A stretch of 50,126 nt of DNA, taken from contig CAZVWS010000009.1 in NCBI GenBank assembly GCA_964631255.1, positions 1 to 50,126 of the forward strand, read 5' to 3'. Source of the stretch: JBGZFC01 sp964631255 (GTDB lineage: Bacteria; Bacteroidota; Bacteroidia; Bacteroidales; Dysgonomonadaceae). Made by a program: the position numbers and the translations under genes. Positions 7,310 to 16,800 of this stretch are shown here, piece after piece; the stretch's first letter is position 1, and each line of letters starts with the position of its first letter. The notes under the pieces are model-generated. The model was not told where the DNA came from, searched no databases, and was given only the letters and a program-made list of their open reading frames with translations.

Positions 7310-8944
7310 ATGAGTTTAACACCTCCAACCGCAACTCGTTGGCTCAACAACAAAGTTACCGATTCAAAAGATATTTACTTGTGGTCGGCGTTTTTCACGT
7401 TGATAAGCGCGGTTTGTTTTGTGTTTTTTTGCTGGTTTTTGTCAAATTTTGCAGCTACATGGCTCACATCAAATATCTTGCGACCGCATTGGTTGCTATA
7501 CTCCCTGGTTTTTTTGGCGGGAAGATATATTTTTGCCCATTTTGCTTCGCTCATGAATTATAATGCGGCAAATAAAATCGTGTCGCGAGTAAAACAAGAG
7601 CTCTATCCTACTCTACTGCACAACAACAACTTAGACTCTACCGAAAGCACCCTGTATTTGACGAAAGTTGCCGACGATTTAAAATCATATTTCTCCTCGT
7701 TTGTGCCCAATGCATTGGCTTCTATCGTTGTCAGCACTTCACTGTTGGTTATCTGTTTTTGGATAGAGAAATGGGTTGGTTTTATCCTGTTGATTTCGGT
7801 TTTGGTAATCCCCATGCAGATGATTATCATAGGAATAGGTGCCGAATCGATGCATCGCAAACACATCAATTTATTTCTCCGATACTCGGCAGTTTTTTAC
7901 AACCGCCTGCAAACCATTGCAGAAATTGTGAATTTGGATAATTTTGAGCAACAATATCGTTTTTTGGGTAAAAAAAGCCGACAGTTGAATAAGGCAACAA
8001 CAGGTGTGATGCGTGTCGCTTTTTTGTCGTCGGCTATTCTGGAGTTGTTCATAACATTGAGCATTGCCGGAGTTGCCATTTATTTAGGGATGAGCCTATT
8101 AGGCATTATGCCGGGCAAGTATTATAATGTGGGTTACAATTTTAGAAACGCCCTGTTTTTACTGACACTCGTGCCCTATTTCTATTTCTATTTGCGTCGA
8201 TTTGTCAGCGCGTACCACGATAGAAATAGAGCGTTGGCATCGGCAAATAACATCATGCCACTTTTGCAACAAAAAGTTTTCACTACAACAGAAAGCGTAT
8301 CCATACCACTCAACCAGTTTGAAATAAACGATTTGAGCTTTGCCTATCCGCAAGTAGCGACAAAAGTGTTGAACCAAATCAATTTCGGGTTTCCGACTAC
8401 GGGATTGGTGTTGGTAAAAGGAATTTCGGGTTCCGGAAAATCTACTCTGCTCAAACTTTGTAGCGGAAATCTATTTACCGAAGAGGGCAAACTATCGGTA
8501 AATGGCAAAGAAAACATTTGGTCGCATCTGTGGCTGAAAGAAAACAGTGCTTATATGAACCAATTTCCGTTCATTTTTGACGGAACTTTGCACTACAATG
8601 TTTTTTTGGAAGGTGAAAACAAAATGCCAACGCCCGATTTTCTAAAAAAAATTCTCCAAAAAAAGGAGAAAGGATGGCAAACTGTTTTAAGTAACAATGG
8701 CAAGCAACTCTCGGGTGGCGAACGACAATTGGTAACCCTCGCCCGATTAATGGCGCACCCCAAACCGGTTGTAATTTTGGACGAGCCCACAGCTAATTTG
8801 GACAGAGAAACTCTATCACAAGTTTTGCCGTATATCGAGAAAATGGCGAAAGATAAATTGGTTATCGTTGCTTCGCACGAGCCGGAATTTGAATTCCTTG
8901 CAAATAAAACCATCGAGTTAAATTGGGGAGAACAGATGAAATGA
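7310..8944 (+). CDS. cydD: CydD subunit of the thiol-exporting ABC transporter
   Basis: A 544-residue half-transporter with an N-terminal membrane domain of about six segments and a C-terminal ATPase. Walker A is GISGSGKST (~residue 390), the signature LSGGERQ, and Walker B VVILDEPTANLD. The segment before the ATPase, SSAILELFITLSIAGVAIYL, matches the CydD-type membrane domain. CydDC exports glutathione/cysteine-type reductants to the periplasm and is required to assemble cytochrome bd oxidase. Start chosen at ATG 7310 because the earlier in-frame TTG sits in the promoter. Its stop overlaps the cydC ATG (ATGA). The oxidase genes cydAB are not in the window. Confidence 0.85.
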   Translation: MSLTPPTATRWLNNKVTDSKDIYLWSAFFTLISAVCFVFFCWFLSNFAATWLTSNILRPHWLLYSLVFLAGRYIFAHFASLMNYNAANKIVSRVKQELYPTLLHNNNLDSTESTLYLTKVADDLKSYFSSFVPNALASIVVSTSLLVICFWIEKWVGFILLISVLVIPMQMIIIGIGAESMHRKHINLFLRYSAVFYNRLQTIAEIVNLDNFEQQYRFLGKKSRQLNKATTGVMRVAFLSSAILELFITLSIAGVAIYLGMSLLGIMPGKYYNVGYNFRNALFLLTLVPYFYFYLRRFVSAYHDRNRALASANNIMPLLQQKVFTTTESVSIPLNQFEINDLSFAYPQVATKVLNQINFGFPTTGLVLVKGISGSGKSTLLKLCSGNLFTEEGKLSVNGKENIWSHLWLKENSAYMNQFPFIFDGTLHYNVFLEGENKMPTPDFLKKILQKKEKGWQTVLSNNGKQLSGGERQLVTLARLMAHPKPVVILDEPTANLDRETLSQVLPYIEKMAKDKLVIVASHEPEFEFLANKTIELNWGEQMK

Positions 8945-10557
8945 AAAAACCGACAAGCCCAATGAACAGATTCATCTTGAAAGAGATATTGCGACCATTT
9001 ACCCTAAAATGGACAAAAGGAGTGCTGTTGCTATTGCTTTGGACAATGGCATTCGTGGCATTGCCGGCAATATCGGGTTGGTTTTTGGCAATGAGCAGTT
9101 TGGTATTTATCACAGCAAACACCACTTTTTCGTACTTGATACCCAGCGCCGTAATTCGCCTGCTTGCCCTAAGTCGCACGGCTACCCGATATTTTGAGAA
9201 GTTGGAAAATCACAAAACAACCTTGGATGTGCAGCACCGCTTGCAACTCAAAATATTTTCATCAGTTGCCCGTTTCGCCTATTTTCGAAAACAAGCAGAT
9301 AATAACGCTAAATTATTAGAAAACAGCACACACGGCGTTGAGCAAATCCTTAACCACATGCTTTTGTGGCTGTTACCACTTATCGGCAGCATAGCAGCCA
9401 TGGTGTTATTGGCGTTTTTCTTATCGGGATACGCTGTGCCAATCGGTTTGTATTTCTTGCTGTCGTCGGCATTGGTACTATTTGTGATTCCTCAATTCAT
9501 TTTTCAAAGAAACAAGCAATTATATCGAAATCTGAAAATGCAACGAGAAGAGAATCAGCAACTTTTGTTAGAGAGCTTTAGAGGACGAATCGAAATTTCA
9601 AAATACCATTTGCAACAAAAAGTAATAGAGCAATACAAACAGAAACTGAGCAAGTTAGAAAAAACGGAAAAAAAATTGCAAACCAATTCGTATTACCTGC
9701 AACTTACCGTTGGTTTAGGATTGGGGATCGTGGCAACTTTCATTTTGTGGCAATCGAATTTGTACGACATCAACGCGCAAACGGCAATCGGTATTTTCTT
9801 CGGGATAATGGCGCAAGCCGAGTTGGCAGAGATGTTGTTTTCGGGAAAATCGGAACGCAATTCGGTTACGCAACAAATAGCTCAGATACAAACTATTTTT
9901 GACGAGAACAAACAATCAACCAATCCCATAACAATCAGCGAAAATCTGCAAGAGATAGAAATTGCGCAATGGCAAGCAAAAATTCCCGAAACAACGGTAG
10001 AAACCAATACAATCTCTTTACAGATAAAAAAAGGCGAATGGATTGCTCTTTTTGGCGAAACCGGCAAAGGTAAAACCACGTTGCTCAATAGTTTGTTTTA
10101 TCCCGAATATCGCAAAAGTGGCACTTTGGTTTGGAATCAAAACACGATAGAACATCTTGTTCCTCCTCAATGTATCTACATTACACAAAAAGCCTATTTG
10201 TTGACCGGTTCGTTGCGCGAAAATTTTCAAGATTATGCCGATGAGGAGATTCTCTTGGTACTGAAAATAGTGGATTTATCCGGCTGGCTCCAATCGCTTC
10301 CTAACGGATTGGATACGTGGCTTGGAGAAAATGGAGAAACATTGAGCGGCGGACAAAGGAAAAAACTATTGCTGGCGCAAGCACTGCTCAAAAAGCCACA
10401 ACTGCTTGTCATTGACGAGCCTACGGCGGGTATAAGCAAAGAAAATGCAATAGAAATATTTCAATCTATTCAGAAGCAACATCCCGAAATGGCGATTTTA
10501 ATGGCGACCCATCTTCGCGAATTAGAGCAGCTTGCCGATAAATCGGTTTTTTTATAA
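8941..10557 (+). CDS. cydC: CydC subunit of the thiol-exporting ABC transporter
   Basis: A 538-residue half-transporter, partner of CydD. The membrane domain carries AISGWFLAMSSLVF and the RTATRYFEKLENH segment typical of CydC. The ATPase has Walker A GETGKGKTT, signature LSGGQRKK and Walker B LLVIDEPTAG. The ATG at 8941 overlaps the cydD stop by 4 bases, implying coupled translation of equal amounts of both subunits. An earlier in-frame TTG at 8923 is rejected for this reason. The heterodimer should sit in the inner membrane and support periplasmic redox balance and cytochrome bd maturation. Confidence 0.87.
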   Translation: MKKPTSPMNRFILKEILRPFTLKWTKGVLLLLLWTMAFVALPAISGWFLAMSSLVFITANTTFSYLIPSAVIRLLALSRTATRYFEKLENHKTTLDVQHRLQLKIFSSVARFAYFRKQADNNAKLLENSTHGVEQILNHMLLWLLPLIGSIAAMVLLAFFLSGYAVPIGLYFLLSSALVLFVIPQFIFQRNKQLYRNLKMQREENQQLLLESFRGRIEISKYHLQQKVIEQYKQKLSKLEKTEKKLQTNSYYLQLTVGLGLGIVATFILWQSNLYDINAQTAIGIFFGIMAQAELAEMLFSGKSERNSVTQQIAQIQTIFDENKQSTNPITISENLQEIEIAQWQAKIPETTVETNTISLQIKKGEWIALFGETGKGKTTLLNSLFYPEYRKSGTLVWNQNTIEHLVPPQCIYITQKAYLLTGSLRENFQDYADEEILLVLKIVDLSGWLQSLPNGLDTWLGENGETLSGGQRKKLLLAQALLKKPQLLVIDEPTAGISKENAIEIFQSIQKQHPEMAILMATHLRELEQLADKSVFL

Positions 10558-10596
10558 GACGATATTTTTCTTTACAAATCTCAAAAAATCAAACAA

Positions 10597-11562
10597 ATGG
10601 AAACAGTGAAAAGCCAAAAATTGAACGCATCCAACACAACCGGTATTTTTTGTCTGCCGACTTGCAACCAATACGCGGAAACAAAATACAGCGAGACTTT
10701 TTCGTCCGTTGCCGATGCACTAAAAAAGGGTTATCGTCCGTGTAATTTTTGCAAACCGATTCAAAATGAGGAGCATATTCCCACCAAAATGCTTCCGTTA
10801 ATCCAATTCATTGAAGACCATCGGATAACAAAAACAGACACCATCAATCCGGAATCATTTGGATTAAATTTACAAGAAACACGAGCCTGGTTTTTAGATA
10901 AATATCACCTCACATTTCGGAATTTTCTGCAACTGCTGAAAGAGAATAGCACTTTTTTGCACGACAAGGAGGAAACAAAATCATCGGTAACAGAAATAGC
11001 TAAACTGATTGATGTAATGGAAAACTTTATGCCAAACCCGTCAGACTCCGGTCAGATAATAAAAATTTCGTCCATTGAAACACCGATTGGCAATATGATT
11101 GCCGCCGCCACGGAAACCGGCATTTGTATGCTTAATTTTGCCGATTACCACCAAATGGAATCAGACTTCATCCAACTTGCATTCGGAAATAAGACTTCGC
11201 TCACGATTGGTAAAAACAGACATCACATTGCATTGCGAAAGCAACTGGATGAATATTTTGCCGGTAAGCGCAAATCGTTTGATGTTCCGCTTGTTTTCAA
11301 CGCGACATTGTTTCAGTATGAGGTGTGGCAAAGTCTGTTGAAAATACCATACGGACAGGTAATTTCTTATGCCCAACAAGCCGCTTCCATCGGGAAACCA
11401 AAGGCAGTAAGAGCCGTCGCAAATGCCAATGGGCAAAATCTTTTAACCATTCTGGTGCCTTGTCATCGGGTGATTGGTTCTAATGGAAAATTGACCGGAT
11501 ACGGCGGTGGTATGTGGCGCAAGATGAAATTGTTGGAGTTGGAAAAAGCTCCTATATTTTAA
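10597..11562 (+). CDS. ada: Ada-type methylated-DNA/phosphotriester methyltransferase
   Basis: A 321-residue protein with Ada architecture. The N-terminal zinc domain has TTGIFCLPTC and GYRPCNFC, giving the four zinc cysteines Cys19, Cys23, Cys49 and Cys52; one accepts methyl groups from phosphotriesters. The middle region (about 70-125) is where AraC helices sit in E. coli Ada, but is only weakly recognisable. The C-terminal O6-methylguanine transferase domain has GKPKAVRAVANA and the active-site PCHRV with Cys289. It repairs alkylated DNA and may act as a methylation-triggered activator, but the weak DNA-binding middle makes that uncertain. It starts 39 bases after cydC on the same strand and is probably co-transcribed. 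Confidence 0.88.
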   Translation: METVKSQKLNASNTTGIFCLPTCNQYAETKYSETFSSVADALKKGYRPCNFCKPIQNEEHIPTKMLPLIQFIEDHRITKTDTINPESFGLNLQETRAWFLDKYHLTFRNFLQLLKENSTFLHDKEETKSSVTEIAKLIDVMENFMPNPSDSGQIIKISSIETPIGNMIAAATETGICMLNFADYHQMESDFIQLAFGNKTSLTIGKNRHHIALRKQLDEYFAGKRKSFDVPLVFNATLFQYEVWQSLLKIPYGQVISYAQQAASIGKPKAVRAVANANGQNLLTILVPCHRVIGSNGKLTGYGGGMWRKMKLLELEKAPIF

Positions 11563-11581
11563 ATGTTGACTATACCATTTT

Positions 11582-13876
11582 TTAGAACGGATAACCGATA
11601 GCAAAATGGAACGCCAAGTCTCGTTTTAATTGCGGTTTAAAAATAGTCCATCGCTCGCCTTGTGGCAGACCCGGGTTGTGTGCTTTCATCCCAAAATCTA
11701 ATCGCAATAGCAAGAAATTGAGATTTACCCGCAAACCCAATCCGTAGGAGGCGGCTATCTGTTTATAAAACTCATTGAACGAGAAATACCCGCCGGGTTG
11801 GTTGCTGTAGGCTTTGATAGTCCAAATATTTCCGGCATCTACAAACCCTGCAATTTCAAACAAATTGGTCAGTTTGCGTCTATATTCCAAGCTCAAATCC
11901 ATTTTAATATCGCCGGTTTTATTGGCAAAATCATATCCCAACACGTTTTGGTTGTACACACCGGGACCCAAAGTTCGGGTACTCCATCCACGCACACCAT
12001 TGGCGCCACCGCCGTAATATCTTTTCTCGAAAGGCAAAACAATGGAATTGCCGTAAGGCAAAGCAAATCCCAAAGCGATGTGTCCTGCCAACGTGTTGTA
12101 TTGGTCTATTGGGAGAGTGGGTGCAAAATCGAAATCTATTTTCACATATTCGGCATAAGGTATTTTGAGCAATGTTCTGCGTCCATCTTCATTTACTCGC
12201 GTGCCTCCCAATGCTCCAATCAGACGGGGCAAATGTCCGGCAACTTCAATGCCGCTGCGCAATCTGTAAGGGAATTTTGGTCGGGTTTCGTTGGCTCTGA
12301 AATTGGTGTAAGATACGGTGTATGACGAGCGAACAATCATTTGCTCTTCGTAAGATGCACGCAAAATAGGATTGGTATTGTCGCCCAAATACTCTTCTTT
12401 GAATTTCTCGGACACCCACGGCATACGGATGTAAGTAACCCCGATGGGTTCTACCATGTGATTAAGTTTCCAGCCCGAGCGCGACCACTGAAAGCGCGAC
12501 GATAGGTTGAAAAACTGCCGCAAATAATCGGGTCTTTTCTGAAAATTGATGCCGAAAGAAAATTCGGTTGAAGCCGAGGGTTGGTCTTTTAGTCGTTTCA
12601 TCAGCCAAGGCAACAAAAGTTGCGGGATAGAAAGAAACGCTTCGGTTCCGTATTCGTAATAACTCTGGTCGATGATATTATCGGATGACTCGGTGGCTGT
12701 TATAAATTCGTATGCTCCGTTCAGTTTTATTCTTAATCGTTCTCCACCTTTCAAGATATTTTTGTGCTCGTATGTCAAATCGGTGGCAATACCCAAATCG
12801 CCGTTGGAGTTGGTACCATCAACCCCAAATCGCATGAAATGCAAATTGCCCGGAACAATAGAAATAACAGCATCAATGTAATGCGTATCGGGTCTTTCAA
12901 CAGGAATTAGGTTGACACCTGTTTGGCTCACAGACCCCAATCGGTTGAGCGAAGAGTATGTACGTTCCACAATGCGGTCTGAATAAGTTCTTCCGGGGCG
13001 GATAAACGTGTTGTAATAGACGGCTTGCGGCAGCATAAATTTCTCTCTTTCAGAAACCACTTTTATCCCTCTGTAATCTACCGTATCCAGCAGATGATGG
13101 CGCGTGCTGTCGTTCAAAATGAATGGATCTACTCCGTTTAGTACGGTAACATTGCCAAAGGTATATTTTTTGTGCAAGGTGCTATCGGTCGGGTTATTGA
13201 GACTGAGCACCAAATCTACCTGATTTACACCTGCCGTGGTATCTGCCAAATAGTAGAAATTGTCTTTCGTGAAATTATAATACCCACTGTTTCTTAGCTC
13301 ATTAGACATCTCTACACGACCTTTTTCCAAAACTTCCAAATCGAAAATATCGTCTTTTTTTATGACATTCAACCTGTTTTTGTCGCTCAATATTTTGTAA
13401 ATCAGCGTATCTATTTGCTGTATTGAATCTTTGAAATTACGAATCAGATAAGGGTCTTTTCCAACCACATCGTACACTACTTTTGCTTTTTTGTCTTCTT
13501 TGGTTACGGTGGTGTCAACTTCGGCATTGAGGTAGCCTTTGTTATGCAATTGCAGCTTGATTTGTTCTATGGAGATAGCAGTCAGTCGCTCGCTATACAG
13601 CACGGGCGGTTCACCAAATTTCAGAAATTGTCTGTTGAGCCAAGTGGAGTCGTTATTCGGGATATTGTAAATTCTCAGTTTTTCTTTACCGAAAAGAAAT
13701 ATATTGGAATTTGGTTTTTGTCGCAAATAGGGCTTCAAGTCCGATTCGCTCACACTTTTTGTATCTGTATTTATCTTTACTTTATCCAGCAGATAACTTC
13801 CGTCGGGCACTTTCTTTGTAATATTGCAAGATGCCAACAGAATAATACTGAGTATATAGAAAAAAAATCTCTTCAT
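11582..13876 (-). CDS. tamL: TamL: lipoprotein TamA-like outer-membrane assembly protein
   Basis: A 764-residue protein of the BamA/TamA (Omp85) superfamily. It begins with a lipoprotein signal ending LLASC (Cys17), then POTRA-like repeats (residues ~25-350, e.g. IEQIKLQLHNKGYLNAEVD) and a C-terminal beta-barrel. The barrel has GGANGVRGWSTRTLGPG near residue 640, the usual lid/VRG motif, and ends in aromatic YPF as outer-membrane barrels do. A lipidated TamA is the Bacteroidetes form called TamL. It lies 6 bases after tamB, so the pair is one operon. With TamB it is thought to help assemble outer-membrane proteins or carry lipids across the periplasm. Convergent with ada. Confidence 0.87.
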   Translation of the reverse strand: MKRFFFYILSIILLASCNITKKVPDGSYLLDKVKINTDTKSVSESDLKPYLRQKPNSNIFLFGKEKLRIYNIPNNDSTWLNRQFLKFGEPPVLYSERLTAISIEQIKLQLHNKGYLNAEVDTTVTKEDKKAKVVYDVVGKDPYLIRNFKDSIQQIDTLIYKILSDKNRLNVIKKDDIFDLEVLEKGRVEMSNELRNSGYYNFTKDNFYYLADTTAGVNQVDLVLSLNNPTDSTLHKKYTFGNVTVLNGVDPFILNDSTRHHLLDTVDYRGIKVVSEREKFMLPQAVYYNTFIRPGRTYSDRIVERTYSSLNRLGSVSQTGVNLIPVERPDTHYIDAVISIVPGNLHFMRFGVDGTNSNGDLGIATDLTYEHKNILKGGERLRIKLNGAYEFITATESSDNIIDQSYYEYGTEAFLSIPQLLLPWLMKRLKDQPSASTEFSFGINFQKRPDYLRQFFNLSSRFQWSRSGWKLNHMVEPIGVTYIRMPWVSEKFKEEYLGDNTNPILRASYEEQMIVRSSYTVSYTNFRANETRPKFPYRLRSGIEVAGHLPRLIGALGGTRVNEDGRRTLLKIPYAEYVKIDFDFAPTLPIDQYNTLAGHIALGFALPYGNSIVLPFEKRYYGGGANGVRGWSTRTLGPGVYNQNVLGYDFANKTGDIKMDLSLEYRRKLTNLFEIAGFVDAGNIWTIKAYSNQPGGYFSFNEFYKQIAASYGLGLRVNLNFLLLRLDFGMKAHNPGLPQGERWTIFKPQLKRDLAFHFAIGYPF

Positions 13877-13882
13877 AATTTG

Positions 13883-16800
13883 TTATTCGTCGTTATCTTT
13901 TTTCCTGAAACTAAATTTAAATAAATCTTTAAATTTTCGGGCGTCTCTATTGATAACCAAACCCACGCCTTGCGTTGTAGGAGCGCGATTGTAGTATTGC
14001 TTGTTTGCTCTGTTGTATGCACGAATCATGAGCCAATTGTTGATATCGTATTCCAACTCGAACTCGCCCATGAATGCTTGCTGACTTGCCATCATGCTTT
14101 TATCGCCATAGCTTAGGTTGGAAGAGATGCGCAGACGGTCGTCTAAGAAACTCTTCGAGATATCTACCCCCATGCGCATGGTGTCAAAATTGCCATCGGC
14201 AGTTTCAAAATTGGTACTGATGGTCCAATCGTCGCTCAAAGCATTTGCCAAGAGTGCATCCAACCCACGCGTGAGTGCCGATGCCGCGTAATTGGTAAAC
14301 GCATTGTCGCCCAAGTTGCCAACAGGCGCACCTCCTGCCGGATAAAAATTGCCGGTAGCAATAAGGTTGGCAAATTGCGTAATTTTTTGCTCATCGGTGC
14401 TAATCATACTCGATAGACGTTGTTTTATATCGTCGGTGGCGTCGGGCAATTCAATGCCATACTGCAAATTCATTCGATTCAGATTTCCTTGAATATCCAA
14501 AGTAGCATGCACCGGAACGCGCGTATTGCTCATTTGCGTGGCAAAAGTTTCGCTTAGCGTTGCCAAATTTGCATTTACTTCGTTGTACGCCGAGATATTG
14601 AATTGTGTACTCATGGGGTTTCCGACCATGGTAACGGTACTACCTTCTTTCAATTTGAAATTGATGGATTTCAGATTCAGGAAGTTGTATTTAAACCTGC
14701 CACTTTCGGCAATATAATCGCCATACACACGAACTGCCGGATTTGCTTGCGAATCAAAAATAACACGCAACTCGCCATTACCGTTTATTTCTAACGCATC
14801 TCCGGTAACCGGGTTGATGAGTACGCCGGCTTCCAGCATCTCGTTTATATCCAAAAGTGCTTGAATTTTTATTGGCACACCGCTGCTAAGGCGGGTATTG
14901 AGGCCATCTACATTTTCTTTTTTTCGCAGAAAAGCCAAACTATCTTCGTATTGCTGCTGTTTGTTTATGTAAATGACACCGCTATTTTTGGCGGCTGTTG
15001 CCGTTTGGGGCACTTCTATTGTCAGATTGGAACGACTTTCGTTTCGCAAATTGGCATTACCAAAAATACCTCTGGAGGAGCCAATTATGTTGAGATTTCC
15101 ACTCAATTTGAGATTTCCGTACGCTATTAAATCGGTTCTTTCTTCGTTGTTCAGCAACAGAAAATCGTCCATATTCAGGTTTACTTGGTACTCCATTCCG
15201 CTAAAATTGCGGTGCGTGAGTGCCACTTTCAGATGTGCTTCGTGGTTGTTGTTGTCTTTGATTACCAAATCGTCTAACCCGATGCTGCCCGGTGCAATAC
15301 TTATTGTATCGGACACGGTGTAAGTTACGTTGGTAAAAGCAACCGTCATCACGCCTTCATCTATGCCCACCCAACCTTTGGTAATGGATTCGGAAAGTTT
15401 GCCGGTGAGGTTGATATTGGAATTTAACGAACCCGACACCCGGCTAAAAGTTTCCGCAGTAAAAGGTTGCACCCAAGCCAAAGGCAAATTGTTTATCAAC
15501 ACTTTCACATCCAGCGGGTTGGTTTTTCCGATGGGTACAAAACCTTGTACATCCATGTAGTTGATGTTGTTTTTTATCAAATTGACATCTAAATTAAGAC
15601 CGGCACGTGCTCTGTCCCAATTTCCATCTAATGATAGCGTACCAAGTGTATCGGTTGCAGTTCGCAAGTTTTCTATTTGAAGGTCTTGGGTCTGTATTTG
15701 TGGTTCTGCCAAAGCCTGATTGATGGTAATGGCTCCGTTGATAGACCCTTTCAGCAACGGGGCGTTGATTGCCGTAAGAATATTTCCCAACTCGGTATCA
15801 TTGAAGAAAACCCGGATGCTCTCTTCGGGTTTTTTGGAAACAATTCCATCAATTCCCAACAACAACATACCGTCTTGCAGCAATGAAAAGTCGCTGATAT
15901 TTATTCTATCTTCCTCGAGGAGAATTGTTGAGTGCGGCATAGTAACCAACTCTTGGTTGAACCAAAAATTGGAAGGATGAATGTTTATATTGGTAATGAG
16001 TTTTTCTTGCTCATCGCGCGAGAAGGAAGCCGAAATTCCCATATCGCCATTGGCGTGCGTATCGTTATTGGTCAGGTCAAAAAGCACTCCGTTTGTAATG
16101 GAATCGTTGGCTGCCAATGTATTGAGTCGGGCATTGATGTGTCCGTTTTCTTGAACCAGATAGGTATTGGCATTAAATTTGATGCCGCTATTGGTGCCCG
16201 ACACCAAATCGAATTTGGTTTCTCTAATATCGTTTTCGCCCACTTTCACACGTGGCAAGTGTCCATTCATTTGCAGCGATGGCGTTTCTGCCATATCTAC
16301 CCTGCCGTGTAGTTTGCCCGGCTCAACGTTGATAAATGGCAAAGCGAAAGCGTAGGATAAATCTTCCGAGTTTTTCAAAACCAAATCGAAAGTAAAGGCA
16401 TTATTGACCGAGCTGTTTACTGTTTTTGCCGGTTTTATCAGTGTTGGCAAGTGGTTGTGCAACATATTGGTTATCTCGTTGCCGATGGTCGAAAAATAGT
16501 AGTCACCTGTTATTTCGGCATCCAAGACAGACGATTCAATCTTTATTTTCTTGTCTCCGGTTGTTTCGTCCAACTTAGCTTCTAAGTTAATGGTACCGGG
16601 GTTGTAAATAAAATTATCGTCGTAGAGCGAAGCACTGTCAATTACGACCGTTCCAATCATTGTGTCGATATTTTCTCCTTCCAAATTGGCATCAACACGA
16701 GCCACCAGATACGGATTTTGCCAACTTTTGAGCGTGAATAGCGGCGGAAGAAACAATTTGTCAATTTTTCCGTTTACACTCATTTTCATCGGATTATTGA

